Positions 1-5,166 are shown, counted from the stretch's first letter. The stretch is 5,166 nucleotides of DNA from Cyclobacteriaceae bacterium (GCA_028289505.1 JANQPK010000425.1:1-5166), one strand, 5' to 3'. The notes: generated by a model not told the origin, from the sequence alone. Numbers and translations are program-made.

Positions 1-39
1 TTTAAAAGTCAGTTCGCGTACCGCCAAGGGACGTACCAT
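1..39 (-). CDS. Possible 5' end of a gene running off the left edge
   Basis: On the minus strand an ATG at 37-39 opens a frame of 13 codons to the window edge, reading MVRPLAVRELTFK. The RELTFK string resembles the N-terminal lead-in of some OPT-family oligopeptide transporters, where a similar phrase precedes the first membrane helix, but 13 residues cannot establish this. There is no clear ribosome binding site and no good Bacteroidota promoter directly upstream. The position, 21 bp after the stop of the NlpC/P60 remnant, is compatible with a following gene. It may equally be a chance ATG. Confidence 0.22.
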   Translation of the reverse strand, partial: MVRPLAVRELTFK

Positions 40-60
40 AGGAAAACGCTAATCGAGCTG

Positions 61-234
61 TTATTGAGTAGCCAATTGTTGTTCGGAAACTTCGCTTCCG
101 TCCTGGTAAAATAGGCGTTTGGATGATCGATATTTTTTATTCCAATAGTATTCATCTAAACTAGAAATGGTTACTCCTTCTGAACTTGAGGCGTGCAAAA
201 ACTGGTTGTTCGATAAATATATCCCTATTCGAGA
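61..234 (-). pseudogene. 3' remnant of an NlpC/P60 cysteine peptidase
   Basis: Minus-strand frame of 57 codons ending in TAA at 61-63 and closed upstream by TGA at 235-237, with no start codon that would make a sensible protein. The peptide contains IGIYLSNNQFLHASSSEG, then VTISSLDEYYW and KKYRSSKRL. This is the usual C-terminal half of NlpC/P60 (gamma-D-Glu-meso-DAP type) peptidoglycan hydrolases: the strand normally written HVGIYL, then the FIHAS segment carrying the third catalytic-site residue (His14 here), then the 'SSL..YW..RY..AKR' tail. The position of the catalytic His before IGIYL is Arg (SRIGIYL), and the domain half carrying the nucleophilic Cys is absent. The bases at 238-282 read NLFCLHPNRLQKGF in the same frame, faintly like the decayed 'GDLVFF' strand. 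The HAD gene ends at 283, so the missing half has been deleted or displaced. It is a gene fossil, not a functional enzyme. The family call is confident; the pseudogene status rests on the internal TGA and the missing N-terminus. Confidence 0.72.
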
Positions 235-282
235 TCAAAAACCTTTTTGTAAACGATTTGGGTGAAGGCAGAAAAGATTCTG

Positions 283-1128
283 TTATTGGGTAATGCTCTG
301 ACAGATATAATCAGGAATGATACCGGTGGCAGTCACCAGACTCTCCACAGAGGATTCAATGGTATTGCCCGTAAGCACCAGGGCGGTATCCAGGCCAAAT
401 TTGTTACCGCCCAGAATATCAGTGTGCAAGGTGTCACCAACCATTAGAATTTCATGCTTACTGAAATCTTGGGTTGAGAGCAATTGATTATAGGCAAACA
501 TAAACATCTGGGAATCCGGTTTACCAAAATGAATAAACTTACGGTTGAGGATGTTTTCAACCAGCTTGGCAATACCGCCAGTTCCCACCGCTACATCCCT
601 GGGAGAAACAGGATATAGTTTATCCGAGTTGGCTACTACCACTGGAATATTTTTCATTCTTAGCAGGTTGATGGTTTTGTTAATATCAATATTCCAATCA
701 AACCCTTCATCATCCAGAAAAACAAAAGCCGCAATATCATCACAGTCTTCCAAATCGATGGCGCTTATCGGTACTGAATCCCGATCAATATGCAGGATAT
801 AATCTGCCGCATTTTCGGTGCCCAAGTAGCCAATTTTTCCTTTTATCCTTTTGTCCTGTAAGAAAAGACGTGCCAAGGTTCCGGAGGTAATGATGTGCTC
901 GGTAGTTAAGCCATTTAATCCCAATGAATTGAATAAATCTACTTGTTGTTGTCTGCTTCTGCTGGCGTCATTGGTGAGTATTTTAACAATAGTTCCCCGT
1001 GAACGCAGGTGTTCGATGGTCTCAGGAACTCCATCAATCAACCCTTTATGGTTTTTAAGCACTCCATAAGAATCCAGAAATACCACTTTATAATTTTTTA
1101 CCAGTGACAGAAATTCGACTCTATGCAT
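283..1128 (-). CDS. HAD class IIA (NagD/TIGR01459-like) hydrolase
   Basis: Cytoplasmic HAD-superfamily protein of 281 aa, the normal length for class IIA (C2-cap) phosphatases such as NagD and p-nitrophenyl phosphatases. Visible motifs: motif I FLDSYGVL with nucleophile Asp19; motif II KILTNDASRS (Thr52/Asn53); a cap region about 85-185 including the VVVANSDKLYP and GTGG loops typical of this class; motif III HFGKPDSQMF with Lys203; motif IV MVGDTLHTDILGG with Asp232 and Asp237. The second motif I Asp, normally the general acid/base, is Tyr21. In the TIGR01459-type subfamily this place is usually aromatic, so I read it as a subfamily trait rather than a lesion, but catalysis may be slow or unusual. 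I chose the ATG at 1126-1128. A TTG three codons earlier (1135-1137) would add only MLT. The gap to the upstream phosphotransferase is 21 bp, so the two are probably co-transcribed. Substrate unknown, probably a small phosphorylated metabolite. Confidence 0.88.
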   Translation of the reverse strand: MHRVEFLSLVKNYKVVFLDSYGVLKNHKGLIDGVPETIEHLRSRGTIVKILTNDASRSRQQQVDLFNSLGLNGLTTEHIITSGTLARLFLQDKRIKGKIGYLGTENAADYILHIDRDSVPISAIDLEDCDDIAAFVFLDDEGFDWNIDINKTINLLRMKNIPVVVANSDKLYPVSPRDVAVGTGGIAKLVENILNRKFIHFGKPDSQMFMFAYNQLLSTQDFSKHEILMVGDTLHTDILGGNKFGLDTALVLTGNTIESSVESLVTATGIIPDYICQSITQ

Positions 1129-1149
1129 AGTTAGCAAGTTAGAACTTTA

Positions 1150-2193
1150 TTAAATATTAAGCTCCTTTAGCAGCAACTCCACTGGAAAGTTTGCCACTGA
1201 AGGCAAATAGGACTCAAAAGCCTCCATCTGAAGCTTGGTGGCAAATATCTCATGAAAAAAATATCGCCCATCCTTAATGACATAGTTGAGAATAAAGAAT
1301 CTATAAGCTTCAGGGAGAAATCTGATTTCCTGTTCAGTCAGTGGGTAAACCTGATGATAGCGCTTAAGAAATTCAATGAACCGCTCCTCACATAAAGTGG
1401 TTATGTTGTAACTAAAAATGGTCCTATCTCCGGCATCAGAGACTACCCTGCTAAAAAAATAGAAATCTAGTATCCGGCTTCCTAGTCTGAACCAATCATA
1501 ATCCCACCTAGAAAACAACTTAAGATCTTGGGTAACCGAGAAGTTACCAATATTCCAATCGAGAAAAATCGGCAGATCCGGCAATGAATCTGCTCCCAAT
1601 TGTTCGCAGCTATTCAGAAACTGCTGGCAGTGTAGTTTGATGGAATCGAGATGTCCACGATGTTCGAATTTTCCAACTTCGGTTTCTATTATGGTTAACA
1701 AATGTTCAATATCTATCTTCAAAGTTTTGGAAGAAGAAGGCAAGGTGTTTCGGATGGATGCACAAGCCTGATGAAAATGGGCAAATTGTGACCCTAGTTC
1801 CAAGATATGATGCTGATGCAACCTACGGGGAAGCTTTTCACGGATTTCAATTGGTCTGTAAAAAACGATCCAGGCATCCAGGATACTATCCTGATGTCGA
1901 TAAATGAACAGGCTGTTTCCTTTCATCAATGACCTGGATAGCAAGTTTTCGTAAGGTGCGGGGAGATTGTTTGCTAGGCTGTTGATAATCGTATGGTCCT
2001 CCACAAAATGTTCGTAGTAACCAAAATATGATAACTTGGCAATCACCGGTTGATGCCCACCCTCAAAGTCTATCCTATATACATGATTAGTAGAAACATT
2101 GGCACTGATATCCCTGATGGTTTTAATAGAACGGCTTTGGTCATAACTCAGCCAAGCCTGCTTCACAATACTGATAAAATCCAGGTGCGACAT
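1150..2193 (-). CDS. APH/choline-kinase-family phosphotransferase
   Basis: Predicted cytoplasmic small-molecule kinase of 347 aa with the protein-kinase-like APH fold. The N-lobe has VIAKLS with the ATP-phosphate Lys53 and a following helix with Glu61/Glu65. The hinge region is around 107-115 (AWIVFYRPI). A helix with LGSQFAHFHQ (133-142) matches the 'lg..La.lH' signature. The catalytic loop is FLDWNIGNF with Asp212 and Asn217, equivalent to HGDLHPGN with the His lost. The metal-binding segment is RWDYDWFRLGSRILDFYFF with Asp231/Asp233 and the structural Asp243. Aminoglycoside resistance is not implied: most chromosomal members act on choline, ethanolamine, sugars or amino acids. The ATG at 2191-2193 is the only sensible start, since the next Met is residue 90. 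No Shine-Dalgarno lies at the right distance; AAGGA occurs about 20 nt upstream. The upstream bases belong to a decayed acyltransferase and no good promoter is seen, so expression may depend on read-through from the barrel-gene promoter. A HAD phosphatase-like gene follows directly. Confidence 0.85.
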   Translation of the reverse strand: MSHLDFISIVKQAWLSYDQSRSIKTIRDISANVSTNHVYRIDFEGGHQPVIAKLSYFGYYEHFVEDHTIINSLANNLPAPYENLLSRSLMKGNSLFIYRHQDSILDAWIVFYRPIEIREKLPRRLHQHHILELGSQFAHFHQACASIRNTLPSSSKTLKIDIEHLLTIIETEVGKFEHRGHLDSIKLHCQQFLNSCEQLGADSLPDLPIFLDWNIGNFSVTQDLKLFSRWDYDWFRLGSRILDFYFFSRVVSDAGDRTIFSYNITTLCEERFIEFLKRYHQVYPLTEQEIRFLPEAYRFFILNYVIKDGRYFFHEIFATKLQMEAFESYLPSVANFPVELLLKELNI

Positions 2194-2206
2194 GTTTTAT
2201 CTGTGA

Positions 2207-2499
2207 TCTTGTTCCTTAAGGTGCAAATGCCAGTACAAAGGAATCCGTTTCCAAAAAGATTTGCGCTAAATTGAGATTTGCTGACGATCTGCCGGATATC
2301 CACCTAAAGCTTTAAACAGCCAGCTAAAGGGCTAAATGATTTTACGATTCATGATTCCCCAGGCCAAAACGCGAAGGGGAAAGTCCCAATTACTGGTATG
2401 GGTAGCTACCATGATCACGTACTTTTTAAGCTCTGGGAACACACCCACTGGCTCCCATCCAATCAAGGAGATAATAGCTTGGCAAATACCCCTGATCAC
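2207..2499 (-). pseudogene. Decayed PlsC-type acyltransferase (second copy)
   Basis: This stretch looks like a spacer, but translating the minus strand shows a broken lysophospholipid acyltransferase. From a GTG at 2497-2499 the frame reads 55 codons, including SLIGWEPVGVFPELKKYVIM and VATHTSNWDF with the catalytic HX4D motif (His34, Asp39, the same residue numbers as in the intact paralogue at 3154-3717). A TAG at 2332-2334 interrupts it, with about 9 codons missing compared with the paralogue. The same frame then gives PFSWLFKALGGYPADRQ (motif II). Near 2279-2284 the homology moves to another frame with about 34 nt missing: NLAQIFLETDS, then VLAFAP, TAA at 2216-2218, GTRS. This is motif III PEGTR with its Glu codon turned into a stop (GAA to TAA). 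Motif IV is lost. Two deletions, a frameshift and stops within conserved motifs rule out function. An ATG at 2511-2513 is followed two codons later by TGA, so the GTG, placed where family members start, marks the old 5' end. Confidence 0.85.
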
Positions 2500-2521
2500 C
2501 GGCCCTCAGACCATTGATTGA

Positions 2522-3046
2522 CTAATTGATGGGGAATTTTACACCACCTGCAATTACCAGTTGGTCTGCATCACCCAATACGAATCTCAACTCACCAAAT
2601 GCGGTAAGGGTACCTAGCGGAAAATCCGCTCCACCACCTAGATTCAATCCAACTTCGGTACTGCTAGAGCTTACATCAATGGGGCTACCACTTCCGTCAT
2701 AGTCAGATGACAATATGGCAAAATTTAAACCTGCCAAAGCATAAGGAATGATATTCGGATTACCTATGTCAAAGAGGTAATTACCATTGAGATTAATATC
2801 AAACCAATCGAAGTCTATTCCGCTCTCACTCTTACCAAAAAAATACATCAAATCGGGAGCCAATAAGATTTGATCAGTAACGGCATAGTCAAAGCGAGCG
2901 CCAATTCCCAGGGATTCAATAGAAGTCCCAAAGCCTAATTGACCACCAACCCGCATAGCGCCTTCACTGGCTTGGGCCTTAAGATCAGTTGCCGTTCCAA
3001 AGTTGAATCCGGCAATGAATAACGCGGCAATAAATATCTTTTTCAT
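2522..3046 (-). CDS. Small outer-membrane beta-barrel protein (porin-family/OmpX-like)
   Basis: Exported protein of 174 aa. Residues 1-26 form a Sec signal peptide: MKK, a hydrophobic core IFIAALFIAGFNF, and a probable signal peptidase I site after AQA (residues 24-26). The mature part is a series of alternating polar/hydrophobic strands with glycine-rich turns: MRVGGQLGFGT, LGIGARFDYAV, LLAPDLMYFFG, FDINLNGNYLF, IPYALAGLNFA, EVGLNLGGGADF, TAFGELRFVLG, LVIAGGVKFPIN. That suits an 8-stranded barrel of the OMP_b-brl (PF13505) type. The loop DYDGSGSPIDVSSSST (115-130) would face outside. The C-terminus is Asn rather than the common terminal aromatic. I chose the ATG at 3044-3046 because it starts the signal peptide. 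A longer frame from the TTG at 3110-3112 would add 22 polar residues before the signal sequence, and that TTG is itself the -33 element of the promoter. Its own promoter makes it a separate transcription unit. Specific function unknown. Confidence 0.85.
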   Translation of the reverse strand: MKKIFIAALFIAGFNFGTATDLKAQASEGAMRVGGQLGFGTSIESLGIGARFDYAVTDQILLAPDLMYFFGKSESGIDFDWFDINLNGNYLFDIGNPNIIPYALAGLNFAILSSDYDGSGSPIDVSSSSTEVGLNLGGGADFPLGTLTAFGELRFVLGDADQLVIAGGVKFPIN

Positions 3047-3082
3047 GAATTTAAATTTGTGTGGATAATTCCTGTTCCTGAT

Positions 3083-3112
3083 CAAATTTAGTAATCCTGT
3101 TGATTTATACAA
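3083..3112 (-). promoter_or_regulatory. Bacteroidota sigma-A-type promoter for the barrel gene
   Basis: On the minus strand the -33 element TTG (3110-3112) is followed after exactly 19 nt by TAAATTTG (3083-3090), a perfect match to the Bacteroidota -7 consensus TAnnTTTG. Transcription should start a few bases downstream, around 3075-3080, giving a leader of roughly 30 nt before the ATG at 3046. The leader near the start is AT-rich (ACAAATTTAAATTC) with no Shine-Dalgarno, which is normal in this phylum. The promoter lies just downstream of the acyltransferase stop codon at 3154. Confidence 0.75.
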
Positions 3113-3153
3113 TTAATTCTTTGTATAAGTCAAGTAGCTCACGCCATCCCCGC

Positions 3154-3717
3154 CTAGCGCACACCCTGGTCCGGATATTTACCGGTAACTCCTCGATAGA
3201 AATCCATAATGATTTCCAGATCTTGTTCAAAGTCTCCACTGGGATACATCACCGGACCAATACCTGCTTGCTTCTTCTTATAGTCAAGATAGCCTAAAAT
3301 GATCGGCACTTGTGCTTTTCTAGCCACATGATAGAATCCTGTTTTCCATCTAGGAACATATCTTCTGGTACCTTCGGGGGTAATCATAATCACCAACTCC
3401 TCTCTTTCATTAAACAATTGGACCATAGCATCTACCATACTACTTTTTTTAGATAGGCCTTCGGACTTTTTATTGCGATCGATAGGTATGACCCCAAAAA
3501 ACTTGAGCACCAGGTTTAAGGGAAAAAACATAGCTTCTTTCTTGATCGTGGTCTTCACCGGTATACCTAACAAAAAAAATGCAGCTCTGGCATAAAAGAA
3601 ATCCCAATTGCTGGTATGAGGTGCTGCAATCATCACGGATTTAGGAGTGTTTTCCGGATACTCACCAACCTTTTTCCAGCCTGTCAACCAGAAACTAAAC
3701 TGTGCAAGTAATTTCAA
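3154..3717 (-). CDS. PlsC-family 1-acylglycerol-phosphate-type acyltransferase
   Basis: Acyltransferase of 187 aa, a short version of the LPLAT/PlsC superfamily (PF01553), which moves acyl groups onto lysophospholipids or related acceptors at the inner membrane. Visible blocks: APHTSNWDF with catalytic HX4D (His34, Asp39), FFGVIPIDRNKK (motif II, 73-84), ITPEGTRR (motif III, Glu115-Gly116-Thr117-Arg118) and KAQVPIILG (motif IV, 134-142). WKTGFYHVA precedes motif IV as is usual. Membrane association probably comes from the N-terminal FSFWLTGW segment and the hydrophobic stretch 44-53. The start is TTG at 3715-3717. No ATG, GTG or TTG lies further upstream in frame, and the protein begins where relatives normally do. 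It lies 55 nt after the patatin stop on the same strand, so it is likely the last gene of the MBL-patatin-acyltransferase unit. A decayed second copy lies at 2207-2499. Acceptor and acyl-donor specificity cannot be read from sequence. Confidence 0.88.
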   Translation of the reverse strand: MKLLAQFSFWLTGWKKVGEYPENTPKSVMIAAPHTSNWDFFYARAAFFLLGIPVKTTIKKEAMFFPLNLVLKFFGVIPIDRNKKSEGLSKKSSMVDAMVQLFNEREELVIMITPEGTRRYVPRWKTGFYHVARKAQVPIILGYLDYKKKQAGIGPVMYPSGDFEQDLEIIMDFYRGVTGKYPDQGVR

Positions 3718-3772
3718 TTTTGGAGCATTTAGACCGCTAAAAATAGTAATTATTTCACAATGAGAGCTTAGC

Positions 3773-4540
3773 TCACCTTTGCTCCAGAATTTTCATGAGG
3801 TCTTCGGATCGCTGCTGCACATAATGATAGCCGATTTCAAACATTTGCTCAGTTTTGTCAAAATCCGATCCAATGAACTCGGTTAATGCCGGTGGCTCAA
3901 TAAAATAGTGGCACTGTTGCTGACGTTGTAAGGTATTGTTGCGAATTGCCATCAGCAGTGTTCGCTCCAGCAGTGCCTTGGCATTTTTAATTTTGAAATC
4001 CTGCCCCACTGGATTACAATGTGACCCAACAATTATGTCGCATTCTGACAGCAAAGGCTCCACTGGAAGATTGTTGAGAATCCCTCCATCAATGTAAGAT
4101 ACTCCATCAATTACCACTGGATCGAAAATTACCGGCATACAGCAGGAAGCCAGTATTGGTGGGATTAATGGGCCCTGATCAAAATATCGCGTTTCTCCTT
4201 TTACGATATCAGTGGCATTAATGGTCAAGCGCTTGGTGAGGGCCTGAAAAGAATCAACCGGCAAATGTCGGGCAAATAGTTTCTTCAACTTGTCTACTTT
4301 CAACAATCCCGTTTTGCTGATTGCAGGTTGTACAAATTTAAACAACTTGACTTTCTTCAGGATCTTAAGTACCTCATCCGGAGGGACACCGCTGGCGTAA
4401 AAGGAGCCTACTATTGCCCCGGAACTGGTTCCGGATACGGCACTAATTTCAATGCCCAGGTCATCAAACGCTTTTAAAACTCCCAAGTGGGCAATACCCC
4501 TGGCTGCCCCGCCTGAAAGCGTAATTCCAATCTTGGTCAT
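3773..4540 (-). CDS. Patatin-like phospholipase (RssA/YchK type)
   Basis: Serine acyl hydrolase of 255 aa with the patatin fold (PF01734), expected to cleave ester bonds in phospholipids or other lipids using a Ser-Asp dyad. Motifs in order: the oxyanion-hole loop SGGAARG (residues 9-15), the nucleophile elbow GTSSG with Ser39, and the DGG motif in YIDGGILNNLP with catalytic Asp151. The rest of the core (IVGSHCNPV, 170-178) follows the small bacterial one-domain patatins of about 250-320 aa. No signal peptide is present, so it is cytosolic or peripheral to the inner membrane. Its ATG (4538-4540) shares one base with the TAA of the upstream metallohydrolase gene (TAATG), a strong sign of translational coupling and co-transcription. 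The PlsC-like acyltransferase lies 55 nt downstream. All catalytic motifs are intact. The natural substrate is unknown. Confidence 0.92.
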   Translation of the reverse strand: MTKIGITLSGGAARGIAHLGVLKAFDDLGIEISAVSGTSSGAIVGSFYASGVPPDEVLKILKKVKLFKFVQPAISKTGLLKVDKLKKLFARHLPVDSFQALTKRLTINATDIVKGETRYFDQGPLIPPILASCCMPVIFDPVVIDGVSYIDGGILNNLPVEPLLSECDIIVGSHCNPVGQDFKIKNAKALLERTLLMAIRNNTLQRQQQCHYFIEPPALTEFIGSDFDKTEQMFEIGYHYVQQRSEDLMKILEQR

Positions 4541-5166
4541 TACAGGTCCGACAGATTAAAGGTTTGATCCAATCGCACCCCTTTTTCGGTATGCCGCAAG
4601 GTACAGCACTCCACCTGTGGATCATGCTCAAAAAATAGTATATACTGCTTATCTGCTGCCTCCTGCAAAAAGGCCTGCTTCTCTTTCAGTGTCAGCAAGG
4701 GTCTGACATCATAAGCCATTACATAAGGTACAGGTATATGACCGATGGAAGGCAGGAGATCTGCCATAAACACCAATGTGCGGTCCTGGTAAGAAATCTT
4801 TGGTAACATTTGTTTTTCGGTGTGCCCATCTACAGTGATGAAGTCAAATAGGTCCCACTTGCCTAGATCAAGATCCACCCAATGCAACAAACCCTGCTGC
4901 TGAAGCGGTAAAAGATTTTCTTTAAGAAAACTGGCTTTCTCCCGGCTGTTGGGATTTATGGCCCATTGCCAATGATGTTGGTTTGACCAGTAGCGTGCAT
5001 TTTTAAAGGTTGGGTTACCTGCCAGGTCCTTGATGGCGCCCCCGCAATGATCAAAATGCAAATGGGTAAGAAAAACGTCGGTTATATCATCAGTCTGAAA
5101 TCCTGCCTGATTCAGAGAATTTTCCAATGAATGTGTTCCATGCAGATAATAGTGACGGAAGAATTT
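4540..5166 (-). CDS. Metallo-beta-lactamase-fold hydrolase, 5' truncated by window edge
   Basis: The last 208 residues of an MBL-fold metallohydrolase (PF00753) with TAA at 4540-4542. The frame stays open to the right edge, and the visible peptide begins KFFRHYYLHGTHSL, a normal internal part of this family. A TTG at 5125-5127 is therefore just an internal Leu codon, and the true start lies beyond 5166. In visible numbering the metal ligands are THLHFDH (His35, His37, Asp39, His40), DGHTE (His115), MADLLP (Asp136) and FFEHDP (His181), a full dinuclear-zinc set. The layout resembles YtnP/AttM-like lactonase relatives, but a lactonase or quorum-quenching role is only a possibility. Full-length relatives have roughly 270-300 residues, so perhaps 70-90 are missing. 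It overlaps the patatin gene by one base (TAATG) and probably leads the operon or is an internal member. Confidence 0.9.
   Translation of the reverse strand, partial: KFFRHYYLHGTHSLENSLNQAGFQTDDITDVFLTHLHFDHCGGAIKDLAGNPTFKNARYWSNQHHWQWAINPNSREKASFLKENLLPLQQQGLLHWVDLDLGKWDLFDFITVDGHTEKQMLPKISYQDRTLVFMADLLPSIGHIPVPYVMAYDVRPLLTLKEKQAFLQEAADKQYILFFEHDPQVECCTLRHTEKGVRLDQTFNLSDL

Noticed and set aside
1..54. Alternative minus-strand frame reading SYGTSLGGTRTDF, recalling the 'GTPYxxGGT' entry motif of NlpC/P60
   Set aside because: It lies after, not before, the C-terminal remnant. It lacks the FDCSG motif and ends in a stop at the edge, so chance similarity is more likely.
235..237. In-frame TGA before the NlpC/P60 remnant read as selenocysteine or as readthrough
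   Set aside because: The TGA is not at the catalytic Cys position, no selenocysteine-type hairpin is evident, and the N-terminal domain half is missing anyway.
262..447. Plus-strand 61-codon open frame
   Set aside because: It lies opposite the 3' end of the HAD gene, whose minus-strand frame carries conserved motifs. No domain or plausible start context is visible.
545..1069. Two plus-strand open frames (85 and 72 codons) antisense to the HAD gene
   Set aside because: Low-complexity, Ser-rich translations with no family resemblance, lying opposite conserved HAD motifs. They are frame shadows.
1150..2193. Aminoglycoside resistance gene
   Set aside because: The fold is APH-like, but the sequence does not resemble any resistance enzyme I recognise. 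No mobile-element context is present, and most such chromosomal kinases are metabolic.
2207..2340. Programmed frameshift or stop-codon readthrough rescuing the second acyltransferase
   Set aside because: Several independent lesions occur: a TAG with about 9 codons missing, a frameshifting loss of about 34 nt, and TAA within PEGTR. Motif IV is absent as well. Decay is the simpler explanation.
2050..2521. Plus-strand open frames of 74 and 61 codons over the phosphotransferase 5' end and the spacer
   Set aside because: The minus strand explains both regions better: the phosphotransferase start and the acyltransferase fossil.
3100..3297. Plus-strand 65-codon open frame
   Set aside because: It is antisense to the PEGTR-to-C-terminus part of the acyltransferase and overlaps the barrel-gene promoter. 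No independent support.
3764..3774. Small inverted repeat GAGC-TTA-GCTC at the patatin stop codon as a terminator
   Set aside because: The stem is only four base pairs with no T-tract right after it, too weak to call a terminator.

Overview
The window looks like chromosomal DNA of a Bacteroidota bacterium, probably a Cytophagales/Saprospirales-type relative (inference). The main support is a textbook Bacteroidota promoter (TTG, 19-nt spacer, TAAATTTG) in front of a small outer-membrane barrel gene. Further support is the near absence of Shine-Dalgarno sites, the AT-rich leaders and the style of the proteins. All recognisable genes lie on the minus strand, so transcription runs from the right edge to the left. 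I see no tRNA, rRNA, CRISPR array or intact mobile element.

Layout in transcription order, right to left. (1) 5166-4540: 3' part of a metallo-beta-lactamase-fold hydrolase whose start lies beyond the window. (2) 4540-3773: a patatin-like phospholipase, joined to gene 1 by a TAATG stop/start overlap. (3) 3717-3154: a PlsC-type 1-acylglycerol-phosphate acyltransferase-like protein with a TTG start. These three form a probable operon with a lipid-turnover flavour. (4) 3046-2522: an OmpX/OmpA-N-terminus-like outer-membrane beta-barrel with signal peptide and its own promoter. (5) 2499 to about 2207: an unlabelled decayed second PlsC-type acyltransferase. It keeps the HTSNWD, GGYPADR and P(stop)GTR motifs but has two deletions, a frameshift and several stops. 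(6) 2193-1150: an APH/choline-kinase-fold phosphotransferase. (7) 1128-283: a HAD class IIA phosphatase-like protein 21 bp downstream, making a kinase/phosphatase-type gene pair. (8) 234-61: the last 57 codons of an NlpC/P60 cell-wall peptidase domain, cut off from its catalytic Cys half. (9) 39-1: possibly the first 13 codons of another gene.

Genes 1-3 plausibly work on lipids or acyl esters: hydrolysis by the MBL and patatin proteins and re-acylation by the PlsC protein. Genes 6-7 could phosphorylate and dephosphorylate a small metabolite, with no substrate readable from sequence. The non-coding gaps around them are not empty but hold gene fossils, which is the most interesting result here. 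I found no convincing evidence of a wholly new system.
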